Below are positions 52,192 through 61,600 of a stretch of DNA of 64,000 nt, piece after piece. Location: NCBI RefSeq assembly GCF_024171995.1, contig NZ_JAMTCT010000009.1, forward strand, positions 1-64,000. Reading direction: 5' to 3'. The translations under genes were made by a program, and so were the position numbers. The DNA comes from Promicromonospora umidemergens. GTDB taxonomy: Bacteria; Actinomycetota; Actinomycetes; Actinomycetales; Cellulomonadaceae. Under the pieces are notes generated by a model. It did no database searches. It saw only the letters and a list, made by a program, of their open reading frames with translations, and was not told the origin of the DNA. Numbering within the stretch: the first letter of the stretch is position 1; every line of letters starts with the position of its first letter.

Positions 52192-53085
52192 ATGACCATG
52201 ACCGCACCCGCACCGACCTCCGCCCGCCCGCAGCCCCGCCGGCGCCCTGTCGCCCCACGGGCTCGCCTCGCCGGGATCGCTCTGCGGACCCCGTACTGGG
52301 TCCTCACCGGAGCGCTCGCCCTCGTCTTCGTCTTCCCGCTGATCTGGGCCGGGGTCGCGTCGGTGGCGCCGCAGCCCGGCAGCAGCCAGGTCGACGGCTG
52401 GGGCTTCGGCAACTACGTCACCCTGATGGAGTACCAGGCGGGGCTGCCCCAGTACCTGCTCAACTCCACGCTCGTGTCCGGCATGACCGTGCTCTTCACG
52501 CTGACGGCGTCGGTGCTTGGCGGCTACGCGTTCTCGCGCTTCCGGTTCCCGGGCCGGGACGTGCTGTTCCTGCTCACGCTCGCCATCCTCATGGTGCCGT
52601 ACGCGACCCTGCTCATCCCCCTGTACGTGATGCTCAACGCCGTAGGCCTGCAGAACACGCTGGTCGGCCTGTCGCTCGTGCTCACGGTGTTCCAGCTCCC
52701 GTTCGCGACGTTCATGATGCGGATCTCCTTCGACGCCGTCCCGCGGGAGCTCGACGAGGCGGCGCTCGTGGACGGCTGCTCGTCGTTCCGCGCCCTGCGC
52801 ACCGTGCTGCTGCCCGCGGTCAAGCCAGGGGTCATCACGGTCGGCCTGTTCGCGTTCCTCGCGGCCTGGAACGACTTCGTCGCGCCGCTCATCCTCATCT
52901 CGGACTCCGACAAGATCCCGCTCCCGCTGGCCGTGGCGAACCTCCGTGCGCAGGTCATGGGCATCGTGGACTACGGAGCCACCGAGGCGGGCGTCGTCGT
53001 GATGGCCCTGCCGTGCGTCGTGCTGTTCCTCCTGCTCCAGCGGCACTACGTCCGCGGCTTCATGTCCGGGGCGCTCAAGGGCTGA
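52192..53085 (+). CDS. Sugar ABC permease (MalG/UgpE type)
   Basis: The 297-residue protein has the EAA loop PRELDEAALVDGCSSFRAL and the usual six helices (VLFLLTLAILMVPYATLLIP, GVITVGLFAFLAAWNDFVAP). It is directly coupled to the preceding permease and ends 49 bases before the GH127 gene. Confidence 0.94.
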   Translation: MTMTAPAPTSARPQPRRRPVAPRARLAGIALRTPYWVLTGALALVFVFPLIWAGVASVAPQPGSSQVDGWGFGNYVTLMEYQAGLPQYLLNSTLVSGMTVLFTLTASVLGGYAFSRFRFPGRDVLFLLTLAILMVPYATLLIPLYVMLNAVGLQNTLVGLSLVLTVFQLPFATFMMRISFDAVPRELDEAALVDGCSSFRALRTVLLPAVKPGVITVGLFAFLAAWNDFVAPLILISDSDKIPLPLAVANLRAQVMGIVDYGATEAGVVVMALPCVVLFLLLQRHYVRGFMSGALKG

Positions 53086-53134
53086 CCGTCCGTTACCCCC
53101 AGTTCGTCCGTCCACCCCTCTCGGAGGTCTCCGC

Positions 53135-55060
53135 ATGCTCTTTCCGACCGGACACCGTGGCGCGGCCACGCCCGCGCCAGTCGTGCCCTCGACCGGGCGG
53201 CTCCAACCACTCGGCCTCGACCAGGTACGCATCACCGGTGGCCCGTGGGCCCGCCGCCAGGAGGTGAACGCCGCAGCCACCCTCGCGCACATCGAGCACT
53301 GGCTCGAGCGGGAGGGCTGGCTCGGCAACTTCGACCTGGCGGCTGCCGGCGGGCCGGCGGCGGGCCGGCGCGGCCGGGAGTTCAGCGACTCGGAGGTGTA
53401 CAAGCTCCTCGAGGCCATGGCCTGGGAGCTGGGCCGACGGCCCGACGCCGACCTGGAGCACCGGTTCGGCGCGATGGTGCGCAGGGTCGCCGCCGCCCAG
53501 GAGCCGGACGGCTACCTCGGCACGAGGTTCGGCAGGCCCGGGCAGGAGCCCCGCTACACCGACCTGGAGTGGGGGCACGAGCTCTACTGCCAGGGCCACC
53601 TCTACCAGGCGGCCGCCGCACGGGCCCGCACCGGGCGCCCCGGCGACCTCCTGGTCGAGGTCGCGCGGCGCAGCGCCGACCACGTGTGCGCGACCTTCGG
53701 TCCGGACGGCAACCAGGGGATCTGCGGTCACGCGGAGGTCGAGGTGGGCCTTGCCGAGCTCGGGCGCGCCCTCGGCGAGCCGCGCTACCTCGCCCAGGCG
53801 GCGCTGTTCCTCGACCGGCGCGGGCACGGCGTCCTGGCCGACATCGAGTTCGGCCGCTCCTACTACCAGGACGACGTCCCGGTGCGCGACGCCGAGGTGT
53901 TCCACGGGCACGCCGTGCGGGCCAACTACCTGGCCGCCGGCGCGGTCGACGTGGCGGTCGAGACCGGGGACGAGAAGCTGCTCGACGCCGTCGCCGGGCA
54001 GTGGGCTCGCACCCAGGCGCGCCGGACCTATCTGACCGGCGGGCAGGGGTCGCACCACCAGGACGAGGCGTTCGGCGACGACTGGGTGCTGCCCCCGGAC
54101 CGCGCGTACTCCGAGACGTGCGCGAGCGTCGGCTCGGTCATGGTGTCGTGGCGGCTGCTGCTCGCGCGCGGCGGCGCCCAGTACGCCGACGCGATCGAGC
54201 GTGCGCTGACCAACGTGGTGGCGACCTCCCCGGCCCACGACGGGCGGTCCTTCTTCTACGCCAACACGCTGCACCAGCGGGTCCCGGCCGAGCACGTGGC
54301 CACGGACGAGGTGAGCAAGCGCGCCGAGGCGTCGCTGCGCGCACCGTGGTTCGAGGTTGCCTGCTGCCCGCCCAACGTGGCGCGCACGTTCGCGAGCGTT
54401 GCCGCCTACGTCGCGACGGTCGACGACGGCGGGGTCCAGCTCCACCAGTACGCGCCGGCCGAGATCCGGGCGACGCTCCCGTCGGGGGAGCAGGTGGCGC
54501 TCGACGTCGTGACCGGCTACCCGGACGACGGCCGCGTCGAGGTGCACGTCGTGGACGCGCCGTCGGGCGACTGGACGCTCACCCTGCGCGTGCCGTCCTG
54601 GTCGCCGTCGGCCCGGGTACGGGTGGACGACGGGTCCGACCGCGTGGTGGGCCCCGGCTTCGTCGAGGTGCCCGGCCCGCGTTCGGGTGCCGTCGTGACG
54701 CTGGATCTCGACGCCGCCCCGCGGTTCGTCGTGCCCGACCCCCACATCGACGCGGTCCGTGGCTGCGTGGCGGTCCAGCGCGGCCCGCAGGTGCTGTGCC
54801 TCGAGTCGGTCGACCTGGACGAGGGCGACGGCGTGGACGACGTCGTGGTGGATGCCTCGGTCCCGCCGTGGGAGGTGGACGGCACGGTGTACGTCCGGGC
54901 CGGGATCCTCGGGGCGAGCGACGGCGGATGGCCCTACGCGGCGACGGACGACGCGGCGCCGCGGCCCCGGCCCGAGCTGCGCGACGTGCCGCTCGTCGCA
55001 TACCACGACTGGGCCAACCGCGGCCCGGCAACGATGCGCGTCTGGCTACCTGCGCTCTGA
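53135..55060 (+). CDS. GH127 beta-L-arabinofuranosidase, cytoplasmic
   Basis: The 641-residue protein has the (alpha/alpha)6 barrel of GH127 (DUF1680) followed by beta-domains. The zinc site expected from HypBA1, one Glu and three Cys, is visible: Glu and Cys in YSETCASVG (near 327-330) and the Cys pair in FEVACCPPNVAR (near 410). No signal peptide is seen, so it acts on imported beta-linked L-arabinofuranosides. It is last in the import operon, and a long bidirectional terminator follows. A 637-codon antisense frame is only a composition shadow. Confidence 0.93.
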   Translation: MLFPTGHRGAATPAPVVPSTGRLQPLGLDQVRITGGPWARRQEVNAAATLAHIEHWLEREGWLGNFDLAAAGGPAAGRRGREFSDSEVYKLLEAMAWELGRRPDADLEHRFGAMVRRVAAAQEPDGYLGTRFGRPGQEPRYTDLEWGHELYCQGHLYQAAAARARTGRPGDLLVEVARRSADHVCATFGPDGNQGICGHAEVEVGLAELGRALGEPRYLAQAALFLDRRGHGVLADIEFGRSYYQDDVPVRDAEVFHGHAVRANYLAAGAVDVAVETGDEKLLDAVAGQWARTQARRTYLTGGQGSHHQDEAFGDDWVLPPDRAYSETCASVGSVMVSWRLLLARGGAQYADAIERALTNVVATSPAHDGRSFFYANTLHQRVPAEHVATDEVSKRAEASLRAPWFEVACCPPNVARTFASVAAYVATVDDGGVQLHQYAPAEIRATLPSGEQVALDVVTGYPDDGRVEVHVVDAPSGDWTLTLRVPSWSPSARVRVDDGSDRVVGPGFVEVPGPRSGAVVTLDLDAAPRFVVPDPHIDAVRGCVAVQRGPQVLCLESVDLDEGDGVDDVVVDASVPPWEVDGTVYVRAGILGASDGGWPYAATDDAAPRPRPELRDVPLVAYHDWANRGPATMRVWLPAL

Positions 55061-55076
55061 CCCCCGACACGGGTGG

Positions 55077-55134
55077 TCGGTAAAACGTCAGGAGATCGGC
55101 AACCCGAGTTGCCGATCTCCTGACGTCTTACCGA
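55077..55134. terminator. Long bidirectional terminator
   Basis: ACGTCAGGAGATCGGCAAC (55085-55103) pairs perfectly with 55108-55126 around CCGA. The stem extends outward as CGGTAA/TTACCG with one mismatch, about 26 base pairs in total. It sits between the convergent GH127 and GH43 genes (85-base gap), so it can stop transcripts from both sides. Confidence 0.88.
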
Positions 55135-55144
55135 TCACATCGGG

Positions 55145-58100
55145 TTAGCAGCTCACCCCCACGTAGGGAGCCGTGATCTCGCGGGTCACCGCGTCGCCGT
55201 CGACCTCGCCGGTGACCCGGACCGTGACGCTGTCATCCTCGACCTGCCCAGCGCGGGTCGCGAAGGACTGGTACGCGGCCTGTCCTGGCGCGACGGCCGT
55301 GACCTCGCGGGTGCCGTACGGCGTGCCGATCCGGACGTCCACCGCGCTGTCGTGGTCGTTCACCGCACGGACCGCCAGGGTGGCGCTGCCTGCCAGGCAG
55401 CGTGCCTCTGCGGTGACCGTCACCGCCGGCTCGGCGGGCCCGCCCGCACCCGGATCGTCGGCGAGCACTCGCCACTCGGTCGCCGCGACCGCCGAGTAGG
55501 ACGTCCCGTCGCCGTTCGCGTGGATCGTCGCCCGCAGGCGTGAGGTCGTGACCGGCTCGAACGTCATGCGGTTGAGCTGGTCCGTACTCGTGCCGCCCGG
55601 CGACGGGTCGGCCACCGGCGCCCAGTCCTGCGCGGTCTCGTCCCAGTAGGACAGCTCCCAGGAGTCGGGCCGGGCCACGCCCGCGCCGGTGCCCTGCGGC
55701 TGGTCGGCCCAGAACTTGATCTCCGCGGCGGTCAGCCTGATCGGCCGGGGCCAGGAGTACTGGGCCCACCGGGTCGCCGGGTTGCTGCCCGACCACGTGC
55801 CCCAGAGCTGAGCCTGCGGCGGGCTCGCCGGGTCCAGCTCGTCGTTGAGCGCCAGCACCGAGTTCCAGCCGGCCGTGTACGACGCCGTCGGCGTGGCCAG
55901 CGGTGCGACGTTGCCGGTGAGTGGCCCGCTGAGGTCGGCGGGGATCGTGATCGTCCGGGCGGGCTCCGTGTTGCCGGCCCGGTCCGCGGCGCGGTAGCGC
56001 ACGTCGTGGCGGTCGGTGTTTCCGGCGGGCACCGGCCCCTCGTACGGTTCGAACGCCCCGCCGTCCACCGCGACCTCGATGAGCGCGACGCCGGAGGTGC
56101 CGTCCGTGGCGGTCACCGAGACGGTGCGGGCCCGCTCGTCGAGGGCCGCCGTGCTCCGCGGAGCCGTCGCGTCGATCCGGACGTCCAGCTCGGCCGGCGG
56201 TGACACGTTGCCGGCGCGGTCGGCGGCCGCCGCCGTGACGGTGTGCTCGCCGTCGCCCGCGACGTCGACGTCGGTGTACCGGACGGGATCGGTGACCACA
56301 GGGTCGCCGCCGTCGACCGAGGTCGTGAGGACCACCCGGCCACCGCCGTCGTCGGTGCCCGCGACGCGGGTGCGTACCGCGGACCGGAACCACCCGTCGC
56401 TCCCGGCGCTGCCGATCGGGGTGAGGGTCACCTCCGGCGGCGTCTCGTCTCCCGCGGTGTCGGCCGGGTCGACGACGGTCACGGTGGTGGTCACACGGCC
56501 CGCGGCGTGGCCGAGCACCGAGCCCTCCACGGTGATCTCACCCGGTGCGGCCACGTCCTCGGCAGCGAGCGCGTCCCAGTAGGCAGGTACCCGGAGGGTG
56601 TGCCCGCCGGGGTAGGTCGCCGTGACGGTGCCCGGCAGCTCCGTCTCGCCCACCTCGACGGTCATCCGCTCCGGCGTCACGTCGTCGGCCTGCTCGGCCA
56701 GGACCTTCCACTCCTCGACGGCGACGCCGGAGTAGGTGGAGCCGTTGGTCGACGCGTCGAAGACCGCCCGGAGCTGGGTGGTGGTCACGGCGTCGAAAGA
56801 CGTCGGCTGGAAGCCGGAGGTGCCGGTCGGGTACCCGTCGGCCCCCGGCACGTCCGTCCAGGCGTCCGCGTCGGCGTCCCAGTACTGGAGGCGCCAGGCG
56901 TCCGGGGCCGCCACCCCGACGCCCGATCCCTTCGGCTGGTCGTTCCAGAACTCGATCTGCGACCCGGACACCCGGACCGGCTGGTCCCAGGTGTACTGGA
57001 CCCACTGCTGCGGCGGGTTGTTCCCGGTCCACGTGCCCCACATGTCCGGCGGCAGCGGGTTGGGGCGCACGATCTCGTCGTTGAGCGCCTTGATCCAGTA
57101 CTGCGTCGGCACCGGGTCGTTCGAGACGGTGACGCGTGCCTCCTGCGCGATGTTCGCCCGGGGCGTGCGGTCGGGCTGCTTCGGCGGAGTGGTGGTCACC
57201 GGCAGCATCCGCGGCGGGTCCTGGGTGTCGTCCCACTCGATCGGGTCGATCGCCACCGAGCGCCGGAAGTGGTTGCCGCCCTCGGCGTCGGCCGTGTGAT
57301 AGGCGATCCACCACTCGCCGTTCAGCTCGACGATGCCGGGATGGCTCGTCGTCGACGAGACCGGCGGGAGGACGGTGCCCCGGTAGGTCCACGGGCCCTC
57401 GGCCGACGGCGCCGTCGCGTACGCGATGCACGCGTGGTAGTTCGCGGGCGTGCACCGGCTGGTGGGACCGGCGTCGTTGCCCGCGTACGCCAGGTAGTAG
57501 GTGTCGTCGCGCTCGAAGAGCCACGGCGCCTCGAAGAACCCGGTGAGGCCCGTGACAGGCCGGACGTCGCCGACGGGGGTCTTCATGTCCTGCCCCAGCT
57601 CGACCTGGCGCAGGTTGCCGAAGCTGCCCCAGTACATGTGCACGCGGCGGGCTTCGCCCACGCCGTCCACCAGCACCGTGGGGTCGATGTTGTGGATCGT
57701 GTTGGGGGCCGGGAGCCGCTGGGAGACGATCGGCCCGCCCGCGTGGTCGGTCCAGGGCCCGGTGGGAGAGTCCGACACCGCCACGCCGATGCCGAACTTG
57801 TCGCTCGCGCCGCTGGCCGCCTCGTGCACCGGGACGTACCAGTAGTACCGGCGGTCGACGCCCTGCTGGACCTCGCCCGCGTAGGCACGCCCCGGCGTCG
57901 CCCACGAGAAGACGTCCTCCGGACGCATCAGCGACGGGTGGTGCGTCCACTCGCCGGCGTCGACGTCCGAGGTCACGAACGCGCCCCACTCGTTCATGAC
58001 GAAGTCGTTGCGCGTGGGTCCCGCCTCGTCGTGGCCCGTGTAGACGTAGAGCTGGTCCGCGCCGGTTTCGTTGCCGGGCGTACCTGCCGGGACGACCACC

Positions 58101-58279
58101 GGGGCCGGGTCCGCCGAGTAGTAGCTCCCGTCGGCCAGGATCGGGTTCTGCGTGCTGGTGATGCCGACCGGATCGGTCGTCTGCGCCGTCGCCGGCACGG
58201 CCGTCACGGCGAGCCCGGCGGCGAGGACCGCCGCGAGGGCGCCTGCCGTGGCCGGCCTTCCTGCTCGGATCTGTCTCAT
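55145..58279 (-). CDS. Secreted multidomain GH43 glycosidase
   Basis: The 1,044-residue exported enzyme has a signal peptide at 1-32. The GH43 five-bladed propeller spans about 45-365, with D57 (SADPAP), D199 (HNIDPTV) and E250 (FFEAPW) as base, pKa modulator and acid. Then come two discoidin-like domains (about 375-530 and 788-940, similar to each other), Ig-like and OmpL47-like beta domains (535-780) and a C-terminal module (950-1044, RCLAG to the final Cys). GH43 enzymes release arabinose or xylose from arabinans and arabinoxylans. AGGAG precedes the ATG at 58279; the frame is open far upstream but only as antisense of the next gene. Confidence 0.93.
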   Translation of the reverse strand: MRQIRAGRPATAGALAAVLAAGLAVTAVPATAQTTDPVGITSTQNPILADGSYYSADPAPVVVPAGTPGNETGADQLYVYTGHDEAGPTRNDFVMNEWGAFVTSDVDAGEWTHHPSLMRPEDVFSWATPGRAYAGEVQQGVDRRYYWYVPVHEAASGASDKFGIGVAVSDSPTGPWTDHAGGPIVSQRLPAPNTIHNIDPTVLVDGVGEARRVHMYWGSFGNLRQVELGQDMKTPVGDVRPVTGLTGFFEAPWLFERDDTYYLAYAGNDAGPTSRCTPANYHACIAYATAPSAEGPWTYRGTVLPPVSSTTSHPGIVELNGEWWIAYHTADAEGGNHFRRSVAIDPIEWDDTQDPPRMLPVTTTPPKQPDRTPRANIAQEARVTVSNDPVPTQYWIKALNDEIVRPNPLPPDMWGTWTGNNPPQQWVQYTWDQPVRVSGSQIEFWNDQPKGSGVGVAAPDAWRLQYWDADADAWTDVPGADGYPTGTSGFQPTSFDAVTTTQLRAVFDASTNGSTYSGVAVEEWKVLAEQADDVTPERMTVEVGETELPGTVTATYPGGHTLRVPAYWDALAAEDVAAPGEITVEGSVLGHAAGRVTTTVTVVDPADTAGDETPPEVTLTPIGSAGSDGWFRSAVRTRVAGTDDGGGRVVLTTSVDGGDPVVTDPVRYTDVDVAGDGEHTVTAAAADRAGNVSPPAELDVRIDATAPRSTAALDERARTVSVTATDGTSGVALIEVAVDGGAFEPYEGPVPAGNTDRHDVRYRAADRAGNTEPARTITIPADLSGPLTGNVAPLATPTASYTAGWNSVLALNDELDPASPPQAQLWGTWSGSNPATRWAQYSWPRPIRLTAAEIKFWADQPQGTGAGVARPDSWELSYWDETAQDWAPVADPSPGGTSTDQLNRMTFEPVTTSRLRATIHANGDGTSYSAVAATEWRVLADDPGAGGPAEPAVTVTAEARCLAGSATLAVRAVNDHDSAVDVRIGTPYGTREVTAVAPGQAAYQSFATRAGQVEDDSVTVRVTGEVDGDAVTREITAPYVGVSC

Positions 58280-58615
58280 GCGTGTTCTCCTGTCGTGGCA
58301 CTTCGTCGTGGCACTGCCGCACTGACGCGCCGACCCTGCCACAGCCTGGTGCCGCCAACAATGGGTTTCGGTAGTTTTCGGCGTGTGCACGGGCCGCACG
58401 GGTGATCGTGCACCGAAAACACCGAAAACCATTGCCGGAGCCGCCGGGTGATGCTTCACTGGTCCGCGCCGGGCTCCTCGATGGCGAGCGAGCCGGCGGG
58501 AACCACCTGGCGGACACCAACGCGAGCCGGGGTGGGGAGCGCAGCGATGCGCAGCCTCCGCCCGAGCGGCGCGCCGTCCGTCCGACTGCCTGGCCGTCGA
58601 CGGAGAGGACATGTG
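58280..58615. promoter_or_regulatory. Divergent promoter region with mirrored operator sites
   Basis: TTTCGG pairs occur at 58366-58381 (plus strand) and CCGAAA pairs at 58413-58427 (inverted), each flanked by CAATGG/CCATTG. The two mirror each other about 35 bases apart between the divergent GH43 and large-glycosidase genes. The same core occurs at the LacI-controlled promoters near 49.7 kb, so LacI is the likely regulator. The remainder (58440-58600) holds no clear gene. Confidence 0.6.
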
Positions 58616-61600
58616 ATGTCGGCACGAACACGAAGGGGCGCGGTCGCAGCCACCGCGGTGGCGGCGCTGGTCGCCTGCGGGAGCCTGGCGCTGCTGCCGC
58701 CCGCCGCTCATGCGGCGTCGCCGGTCCTGCCGGGGAACGAGGGCGACGTCGGCGTCTACACCGACGGGCTCACGGACTCCCTGGACATCGGAGACCCGGT
58801 GTACCGCAACCTCGATACCGTCGAGGCCGCGCTCGACCCCGGTGTCCCGTACACGGCTGACAGCATGTACCAGTCGATCTTCGACGCCGACGTCGCCGCA
58901 GGCGGCACCGACTTCTACCTCGACCGCGTCCTGGGCGTGAGCGGGACGGCGGGCAACGCCGTGCTGCAGACCCGCGGTCGCACGCTCTACCTGCGCGGCG
59001 GGTCGAGCTGGAGCACCATGGGCTTCGCGGGGAACGCGTTCGCCGGCGGGCCGAACAACCTTGGTGACCTCTACACGATCACGGTTCCGGGGCAGACCGT
59101 CAGCGAGGAGGGCGGCGCCAGGTTCAACGCGCCCAGCCACGCCAAGGCCCGGTACTCGATCGGCTCGACCGGGGTGACCGCGGACCTGCGCAAGCTCATC
59201 ACCCACGACAACACCGCGCTGTCGGCGCTCACGTTCACCAATCCCGGCAGCAGCGACGTCACCTTCACCGTCCGCGCCCAGTCGCCGGTCGCCCGGTCGG
59301 CTGCCGACGCCGACGACGAGCTGACCGGCACGCGCACCCTGACCAGCGGCGCCAACAACGGGCTGGTCGACACGCCGTGGTCGTCCGTGACCGTCGGCCT
59401 GAAGGCCGATGGCTTCACCCGTAGCGGCAGCGCCCTCGACCGCGAGGTCACGGTCCCGGCGGGCGGGTCGATCGACCTGTCGGTGGTCGGCGGCCTCTAC
59501 TCCGACGCCCTGCCCGACGGCGAGGCGCAGCTGCGCGACCTCGCGGCGATGGAACCCAGCGCCGCGTTCCGGACCGGCGTGACCGCGTTCAACGAGCGGT
59601 GGGCGGCGGACATCCCGTACATCGACGTGCCCGACCCGGCCATCGAGAAGGCGATCGTGTACCGCTGGTGGGGCGAGCGGTACAACAGCCTGGACGCGAA
59701 CGAGCCCGGCTACGTGTACCAGTACCCGACCACCATCGAGGGCGTGCACCTGTACCAGAACTCGGTGGTGCTCACGCAGCCGATGCATCTGCAGGACACC
59801 AAGTGGATCCGTAACCCCTACCTCGCGTACGGCCAGGTCCTGAACGTCGGTGAGCTGTCCGGGTCGTCCGCCCTGCTCGACAGCCCCGGGCACACGAGCT
59901 GGAACAACCACTACTCCCAGTACCTCGGCACGGCAGGGCTGGAGGCGTACAACGTGCACGGCGGCGGCCCCGACGTCGCCGAGCGGTTCGCCCACTACTT
60001 CGAGCAGGACGGCGTGGGCCAGCTCGAGCACTACGACGGGAACGACGACGGCCTGATCGCGTACGACACCAACTACATGCCGGGCAACGACTCGGACGCG
60101 ATCACCTTCGGCTACCCGAAGGCGAACGCGGGCGCTCCCGGGGCGCGCACGATCGAGCGGCCGGAGTCGGCGTACGTGTGGGGCGCGTTCGACGCGGCAA
60201 GCAAGCTCTACGAGATCGCCGGCGCGGACCCCGCGAAGGTCTCCGGTACGGCCGCAGAGGCGGACCGCATCCAGCAGGCGGTGCTCGACAACCTCTGGAG
60301 CGAGGAGACCCAGATGTTCCTCGCCGGCACCTCGCACGGGGCGACGTCGGCGGCGTCGTCGGGCGGCAGCGCGAACCCGCTGCCCGAGGCGGAGCGGGAC
60401 CTGATCCCGGCCAAGGAGTCGAACCTCTACGACGTCTACGCGCAGAACCTCATCCCGGAGGACGAGTGGGAGAAGTACGTCGACGGGTTCCGGTTCCTGC
60501 GCTACGGCGACAACTTTCCGATCTTCCCGTTCTACACGGCCAACCAGTACGACCGGGCGAAGTTCGACATCGGTGGTTCCAACAACTTCTCGAACATCAA
60601 CTTCACGGTCCAGTACCGCGGCGTGCGCTCGGCGCTGCGCCACTACGACCCCGAGCAGCGGTACATCACCCCGGAGTACGCGGCCAAGCTGCTCGACTGG
60701 ATGGCATGGAGCATCTATCCGAACGGTGACGCGCGCGTGGCCAACCAGGCCGAGTACTACTCGGGCTGGGACGCGGAGACGAAGACCTACAACCGCAACA
60801 ACCCCAACCACGTGATGCTCGGCAACATGAGCTACATCTTCGTCGAGGACATGGGCGGCCTCCAGCCGCGCTCGGACGACAGACTCGAGCTCTCCCCGAT
60901 CGACCTCGGCTACGAGCACTTCATGGTGAACAACCTGCGCTACCACGGTCACGACGTGTCGGTCGTCTGGGACCCGGACGGCACGCACTACGGTCTCGGC
61001 GCCGGCTACTCGCTATTCGTCGACGGCGAGCGCAAGGTGTCCGCCGAGAAGATCGGCGCCTTCGTGTACGACCCGGCCGCCAACGAGGTGGTCGAGGCCG
61101 ACGCGGGCATCGGCGCCGTCGTCGTCGCCGACCAGGGCACCGACCTGCCGACGGCGGTCGACACCCCGATCGAGGACGAGCGCGTCGTGTCGTACCTGAA
61201 GACGGCGGGCATCGACCTCACCGAGGAGTCGGCGAACCTCGCCGAGGGCGCGACGTTCAGCTCGTCCGCCACCCAGGACGGCGCCCGCCCGACGCCGTGG
61301 CGCAACTTCCACACCCCCGGCTACTCCGGCAGCTCGATGAACCACACCCCGGGCGCGATCGCGGCCACCGAACGGCCCGTGTCGCTGGACGCCGTGACCG
61401 ACGGCGTGACGGCGAACGAGCCCTATTGGGGCAACCACGGGACCGACGGCGACACCGGCTACGTCGAGCTCGACCTCGGCGAGCCGGTGCCGGTCGACAA
61501 TGTCAAGGTCTGGTTCGTCAGCGACCGCCAGGAGGGCGGGTACGCGCAGCCGCAGCGCTACTCGATCCAGGTTCCGGACGGCCAAGGGGGCTGGACGGCC

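Noticed and set aside
53093..55006. 637-codon minus-strand frame opposite GH127
   Set aside because: Composition rich in Arg/Val/His with no domain, fully antisense to a clear enzyme.
58280..60988. Extension of the GH43 frame to 1,947 codons
   Set aside because: The part upstream of 58279 is antisense to the giant glycosidase; a signal peptide and ribosome site define the start at 58279.
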